A stretch of 64,000 bases of DNA from CAWDMN01 sp963803155 (GTDB taxonomy: Bacteria > Acidobacteriota > Terriglobia > Versatilivoradales > Versatilivoraceae): assembly GCA_963803155.1 (NCBI GenBank), contig CAWDMN010000040.1, positions 62,001 to 126,000 of the forward strand. Reading direction: 5' to 3'. The position numbers and the translations under genes are program-made. The stretch's first letter is position 1. Each line of letters starts with the position of its first letter. The notes under the pieces are model-generated. The model was not told the DNA's origin, made no database searches, and saw only the letters and a program-made list of their open reading frames with translations. Of the stretch, positions 60,168 to 64,000 are shown one piece after another.

Positions 60168-62174
60168 ATGAAAATTCAAATTAAAAAGCTGTCTTTGATT
60201 TTGTGGTTGCTCGGATTGGGGGCTTGCCAGCCAAGAAGTGCGTCTAACCAAGAGGCCAATCTCAGTGCGGCGGATCGCGAGTATGTTCAGATCTTGAAGC
60301 GGTTGGAATCCGCTGCCAGGCGCTATCGTGCGGCCGTGGATTTGCAAGGGTACGCTTCCTCTGCTTTGGAGCGGAGCCTAGCCGAGGAACATCTGGAGCT
60401 GACTCGCCAAATTTTGAAGAAAGAGTTCGAGATGGCCCGGCGCCAATCCAAAGAGTCGGAAAAATCCGGCGCCGAACAGAAGGAGGCAGCCGCTACTCCC
60501 GAGCAAAGCCAATACGATAAAGCGGCAGCCGATGTCTGGAAGCTTTACAGCGATGTAGAGGCCGCCAAAAAAAAGCTCGATTCCGCTCACCAGAGTCTCA
60601 AGCGGGCCGCGACTCCCGAGAGCTTTCGTCGCGTCCAGAAGGCAGTGGACGAGGCTCAACAAGAGGCGGATATTGCCAATAAGAAGATGGATCTGGCTGG
60701 GTCCAACCTCGATATTGAGGATTATCGGCGCAAAAAGAGCGCCAATCCCCGCGTGGATACACGGACACTGGAGGAACGGCTCAATCTGCTGGAACAGGAA
60801 ATGACTGCTCCGGGTTCCAAGCCGCTGGCGCCCTCGGCCGCCACTTCCTATTCCGCCGATTCCTCCCGCTCGGGGCTAGGGACCGGAGCTAGCGCTGGAC
60901 TCACGGCCAACTTCCGAATTTTATTTTCACGGCAGGAAAAACTACAAATTCTCGATCGGGCATTGCGCGGAGCGCTGAATTTTCAGGATAGGTGCAACCA
61001 GAGTATTGCCCAAACCAACCAACAACTGGAGCAGCTCCAGGCCAGGCACGCGGAATTGAATCGCAAAACCCAGGAATCTTACAACCAAGCCTATGAACAG
61101 TTGAAAAAAGGCGGGGGCAAAGAGGCCGTCTCCAATCTGCTGAAAGAGGCAGACCAACAATTGGCCCAGTCCGCGCAATTTGACAAAGAAAAGGAATTCC
61201 TCAATTGGATGCTGGAAGCGCTGCGGACTCAATCCGCGCTGGCCCAGGAAGATTCGGAAAAACTGGACAATTGGCGGAGCCAGGCGGCGGAGGATCGCGG
61301 CCAGGCCATGATTCGAATTGGCACCCGCCTGGGAATGATCCTGGGGTTGATTGTCATAATTTTGGTGATTACGCATTACTTGAAGAAAGTCCCTTACAAG
61401 TTCACCAAGGAAGAAAAAAACGTCTACTATTTCCGCAAGCTGATTGGCTTCTGCTCAAGTCTGGTGATTTTTTTAATCGTTTTGTTGAACTTCATTTCGG
61501 ATTTTGGGAGCCTTTCGGCCATGCTGGGTCTGGCGGGGGCTGGATTGGCCATCGCTTTGCAGGATCCCATCGTCAGCCTGGTGGGATGGTTTCGAATTAT
61601 TGGCAAGTATGGAATCAGCGTGGGGGACAGGGTTGAAATTAATAATGTCAAGGGCGATGTGATCGACATCGGTTTGTTGCGGATCGCGGTGCAGGAAGTG
61701 GGCAATGCCGCGAATGCCGAACAATCCACAGGACGAATGGTTTTTTTCCCAAACAGTTTTATTTTTAAAAGCCACTTCTTCAATTATTCCACTGCCACGC
61801 CATTCATTTGGGATGAAATTCACCTCATGGTCACTCTGGAGAGCAACTGGCGCCGGGCCCGCGAGATCATCGAAGCGGTGGCCCAGAGGGTTTCCGCCGA
61901 GATGGTGGAAAGGGCCAGAGCCGGCCAGGATCTGGTTTCCCGCCGCTTCCATATTAATCTGGGGACCCTGACCCCGTATGTGTTTGTATCCATCGCCAGT
62001 AATGGGGTCGATCTGGTCTTGCGTTATCTGACGGAAATTCGCCAGCGCCGCATGACCCATGATCGAATCTGCCGTGAAATTCTGGATGCATTCGATCAAG
62101 AACAAAATCTTAACTTGGTCAGCCCGGCCCGAGCCAGCGCTTCTCCCCTTAATCCACCCGTTGTGGAGAAGTGA
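60168..62174 (+). CDS. MscS-type mechanosensitive channel with lipobox and long coiled-coil N-terminus
   Basis: I start at 60168 because a clear lipoprotein signal follows (SLILWLLGLGACQPRS, Cys near residue 20). The frame is open earlier but has no signal peptide. The 668-residue protein has a long charged coiled-coil region (about 25-375, Ala/Glu/Lys/Gln rich). Membrane segments (about 382-405 and 425-450) follow, then the pore helix GSLSAMLGLAGAGLAIALQD and the MscS beta domain with GDRVEINNVKGDVIDIGLL and VFFPNSFIF. MscS channels release solutes on osmotic downshock. A lipid-anchored, coiled N-terminus is unusual and may sit in the periplasm as a tension sensor. Confidence 0.85.
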   Translation: MKIQIKKLSLILWLLGLGACQPRSASNQEANLSAADREYVQILKRLESAARRYRAAVDLQGYASSALERSLAEEHLELTRQILKKEFEMARRQSKESEKSGAEQKEAAATPEQSQYDKAAADVWKLYSDVEAAKKKLDSAHQSLKRAATPESFRRVQKAVDEAQQEADIANKKMDLAGSNLDIEDYRRKKSANPRVDTRTLEERLNLLEQEMTAPGSKPLAPSAATSYSADSSRSGLGTGASAGLTANFRILFSRQEKLQILDRALRGALNFQDRCNQSIAQTNQQLEQLQARHAELNRKTQESYNQAYEQLKKGGGKEAVSNLLKEADQQLAQSAQFDKEKEFLNWMLEALRTQSALAQEDSEKLDNWRSQAAEDRGQAMIRIGTRLGMILGLIVIILVITHYLKKVPYKFTKEEKNVYYFRKLIGFCSSLVIFLIVLLNFISDFGSLSAMLGLAGAGLAIALQDPIVSLVGWFRIIGKYGISVGDRVEINNVKGDVIDIGLLRIAVQEVGNAANAEQSTGRMVFFPNSFIFKSHFFNYSTATPFIWDEIHLMVTLESNWRRAREIIEAVAQRVSAEMVERARAGQDLVSRRFHINLGTLTPYVFVSIASNGVDLVLRYLTEIRQRRMTHDRICREILDAFDQEQNLNLVSPARASASPLNPPVVEK

Positions 62175-62210
62175 AGGGAGTGCTCGGTAGCCCATCTTTC
62201 GCGCAGCATA

Positions 62211-62625
62211 GATTTACTGAGGAACTGCGCATGCTAGTGTGGCTGGCTCAACAAGACAATGAAAATCTCCAGACATGAAAATCTCCAGACCTCACAGGTC
62301 TTGGAGACCTGTGAGGTCTCTGGCGCCGGGATTTACCGAGGGATGCGGCAAAGCCGCACAACAAGAAGATGAAAACAAGGTGAGACGCGCGATCCTTCGC
62401 GCGTCGCCTGGCCAGCCGAGCCTGCTCAGCCAGCGTGCACAGAGTGCCCGCTCCACCTTTGCTTAGCTGAGATTTTCTCGGGAGCCGCGCATGCCAGCAT
62501 GGCCGGCTCAACGAGAGAACTAAGTTGGGATATGGAGGCGGCCTGCCCTCAGGCCGTCTCAGCACGCTTGGCAAACCCAGGCGGGGCACCCCGCCTCCAT
62601 CCATGAGATTTACTGAGGATTATTC
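62211..62625. repeat. Cassette array VI: heads with tails D, A and B, leader of the GH172 gene
   Basis: On the plus strand: head (62211-62267), tail D (62275-62322, with a CACAGGTCT...AGACCTGTG palindrome), head (62330-62376), a shortened tail A (62377-62468), head (62471-62520), tail B (62527-62606), then leader GATTTACTGAGG (62606-62617), 30 bases before the GH172 ATG. A 16-base direct duplication, ATGAAAATCTCCAGAC, lies at the first head-tail junction. Confidence 0.8.
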
Positions 62626-62647
62626 CGACGAAAGTGAGAGTACATTC

Positions 62648-64000
62648 ATGAATTCCCGTACCATTCAATTTGCCCTGATCATGGCCAGCTTTGTTTTCCT
62701 TTTGATTCCCTCCGCCACTTTGGTGGGCAAGGAAGCTCCCCTCCTCGGGATTGAAGAGCTTTACCGTTTGGATCTGCTGCCGGAATTGAAACAGTCGGTT
62801 CAGGTGGGATCCATCTCCAGTTATGATCGGAGCGGAGGAAACGACGATGGCTTTTCCGGAAAATATTCTTATCTCAGGAAAGAAGCCGGAGGACTCGTCC
62901 TGGCGGACTTGACAGGTCCTGGCCTGATCTATCGCATTTGGACGCCAACTCCCACGGACGATCTGATGGAATTTTATTTTGACGGCGAGAATACTCCCCG
63001 GCTTCAGATTAAATTTAGGGAATTGTTTTCTGGCACGCATTCCCCTTTTCTGGCGCCCATTGCGGGCTCAGGCGCCGGTGGATTCTACTCATATCTCCCC
63101 ATGCCATTCAAAAAATCCTGCAAGATTTTGATGAAAGCCGAGAAGATGCAGTTTTATCAGATCAATTTTGCGCTATATCCCGAAGCCTCCGACCTGGTGA
63201 CTTTCAGTCCCGCTCTTACGGCCGAACAATCCCGGCAATTGGACCAGGCACGCCAGCTCTGGAATTCCTCGGGAACGGACATCAGTTCCTATGGCGTTTC
63301 CACTCAAGACAAAGTCCAGCTTTTTAAATCCAAGCAGACCTTGGTGCCCGGCAAGCCGGTTACCTTGTTTGATGTTGGTCAACCCGGCAGAATCGTCGGT
63401 TTCCGCTTGGGCCCGGCCAGTGCTTTGGCCAACAAGGATCGCGGTCTCACGCTCAAGATCTATTGGGACGGGGAAGATCAGCCCGCAGTGGCCAGTCCCG
63501 CCGGGGATTTCTTCGGATATAGTTGGGGTGATCCCGCCATCAAGTCTTTGATGATAGGGACCGCCGAAAATACCAATTATTGCTATTTCCCGATGCCCTT
63601 TGACCGGTCAGCCAAGATTGAATTGACCTTGGAAGATCCCGCGGCTTTCCCCGTCGATGTCCAGGCGGAGCTTGTTTTTTCCGCCACTCCTCGCACTTCG
63701 CGGGAGGGAAGGTTTTATGCCTTGTGGCGTCGGGAGAACCCCACCACGATCGGCAAGCCTTTCACTTATCTTAATGTCCGCGGCCAGGGGCATTTGGTGG
63801 GATGCATCCTGCAAGCCCAGGGCATGGAATCGGGCTCTACGCGCTTCTTTGAAGGGGACGATCAAACCACGATCGACGGGAAATTGGCGATTCACGGAAC
63901 AGGTTCCGAGGACTTTTTCAATGGCGGATGGTACGATGTTCCGGATCGCTGGGAAGAAAGAAAATCCTTTCCCCTGAGTGGATGTCTGGACTACCTCAAA
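62648..64000 (+). CDS. Exported DUF2961 / GH172-like protein, 3' end outside window
   Basis: The frame is open from 62648 to the window end (451 codons). It has a signal peptide (about 1-25), the opening SISSYDRSGGNDDGFSGKYS and, near residue 417, HGTGSEDFFNGGWY, which carries the family's acidic residue. DUF2961 proteins are now classed as GH172, which includes alpha-D-arabinofuranosidase and difructose-anhydride-forming enzymes. The specific linkage here is unknown. The ribosome-binding site is weak; an AAGTGAGAG box lies near -12, and a cassette leader lies 30 bases upstream. Confidence 0.85.
   Translation, partial: MNSRTIQFALIMASFVFLLIPSATLVGKEAPLLGIEELYRLDLLPELKQSVQVGSISSYDRSGGNDDGFSGKYSYLRKEAGGLVLADLTGPGLIYRIWTPTPTDDLMEFYFDGENTPRLQIKFRELFSGTHSPFLAPIAGSGAGGFYSYLPMPFKKSCKILMKAEKMQFYQINFALYPEASDLVTFSPALTAEQSRQLDQARQLWNSSGTDISSYGVSTQDKVQLFKSKQTLVPGKPVTLFDVGQPGRIVGFRLGPASALANKDRGLTLKIYWDGEDQPAVASPAGDFFGYSWGDPAIKSLMIGTAENTNYCYFPMPFDRSAKIELTLEDPAAFPVDVQAELVFSATPRTSREGRFYALWRRENPTTIGKPFTYLNVRGQGHLVGCILQAQGMESGSTRFFEGDDQTTIDGKLAIHGTGSEDFFNGGWYDVPDRWEERKSFPLSGCLDYLK

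Overview
The window reads as chromosomal DNA from a member of the Acidobacteriota. The support is a very large exported receptor with an N-terminal carboxypeptidase-regulatory-like domain, a VWFA-related exported protein, a remnant of an acidobacterial-type MacB/FtsX permease, and many Tat-exported or secreted hydrolases. This is inferred from gene families; there is no rRNA marker. I see no tRNA, rRNA, CRISPR array, phage block, integrase or transposase.

Layout. 1-4200: end of a DUF4091 glycoside hydrolase, an EF-P family factor with an EfpL/YeiP-type arginine loop, and a membrane acyltransferase. 4200-10120: TonB-dependent-receptor-like protein and VWFA-related protein, separated by two inverted heptamer arrays. 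10500-20400, minus strand: GH3 glycosidase, WrbA, an exported C69-type peptidase, an M20 peptidase and a Cys-rich exported protein. 20960-27230: Tat-exported DegT-family protein, then a polysaccharide-type module (small IDPGTGS membrane protein, methyltransferase, and a convergent membrane sulfatase). 28020-31975: three-subunit periplasmic molybdenum hydroxylase. 32175-41100: seven co-directional genes made of a coiled-coil protein, PspA/IM30, a substrate-binding protein fused to OmpA, permease, ATPase, a membrane coiled-coil protein and an AAA ATPase. 41770-53500: GH28-like protein, hybrid histidine kinase, adenosine deaminase plus HAD phosphatase, a permease remnant, a secreted nitrilase-family protein, a DUF2252 protein and a quinone-reductase-like MDR protein. 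53600-62170: GH-A clan glycosidase with two URO-D-like proteins, an exported Ntn amidohydrolase and an MscS channel. 62648-end: start of a DUF2961/GH172 protein.

How the genes fit together. Most of the window serves a secreted degradative lifestyle: glycosidases (DUF4091, GH3, GH28, GH-A, GH172), exported Ntn hydrolases and peptidases, and a large outer-membrane receptor. The 32-41 kb cluster stands apart. It joins an ESCRT-III-like membrane-remodelling protein, an AAA ATPase and an importer whose binding protein carries both a membrane anchor and a peptidoglycan-binding domain. This looks like a cell-envelope maintenance system and is the best protein-level candidate for an under-described system.

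The intergenic DNA is very rich in repeats. I distinguish: (i) modular cassette arrays with a conserved head of about 55 bp, containing a Shine-Dalgarno-like box, ATG and hairpin, followed by one of at least four exchangeable tails (A-D), in six clusters, three of which end at a gene's ribosome-binding site; (ii) at least four families of short non-autonomous terminal-inverted-repeat elements, two with convincing target-site duplications; (iii) two heptanucleotide tandem arrays; (iv) several inverted pairs of short purine-rich repeats; (v) a large paired inverted repeat at 27.5-27.9 kb. The cassette arrays are the most unusual DNA-level signal.
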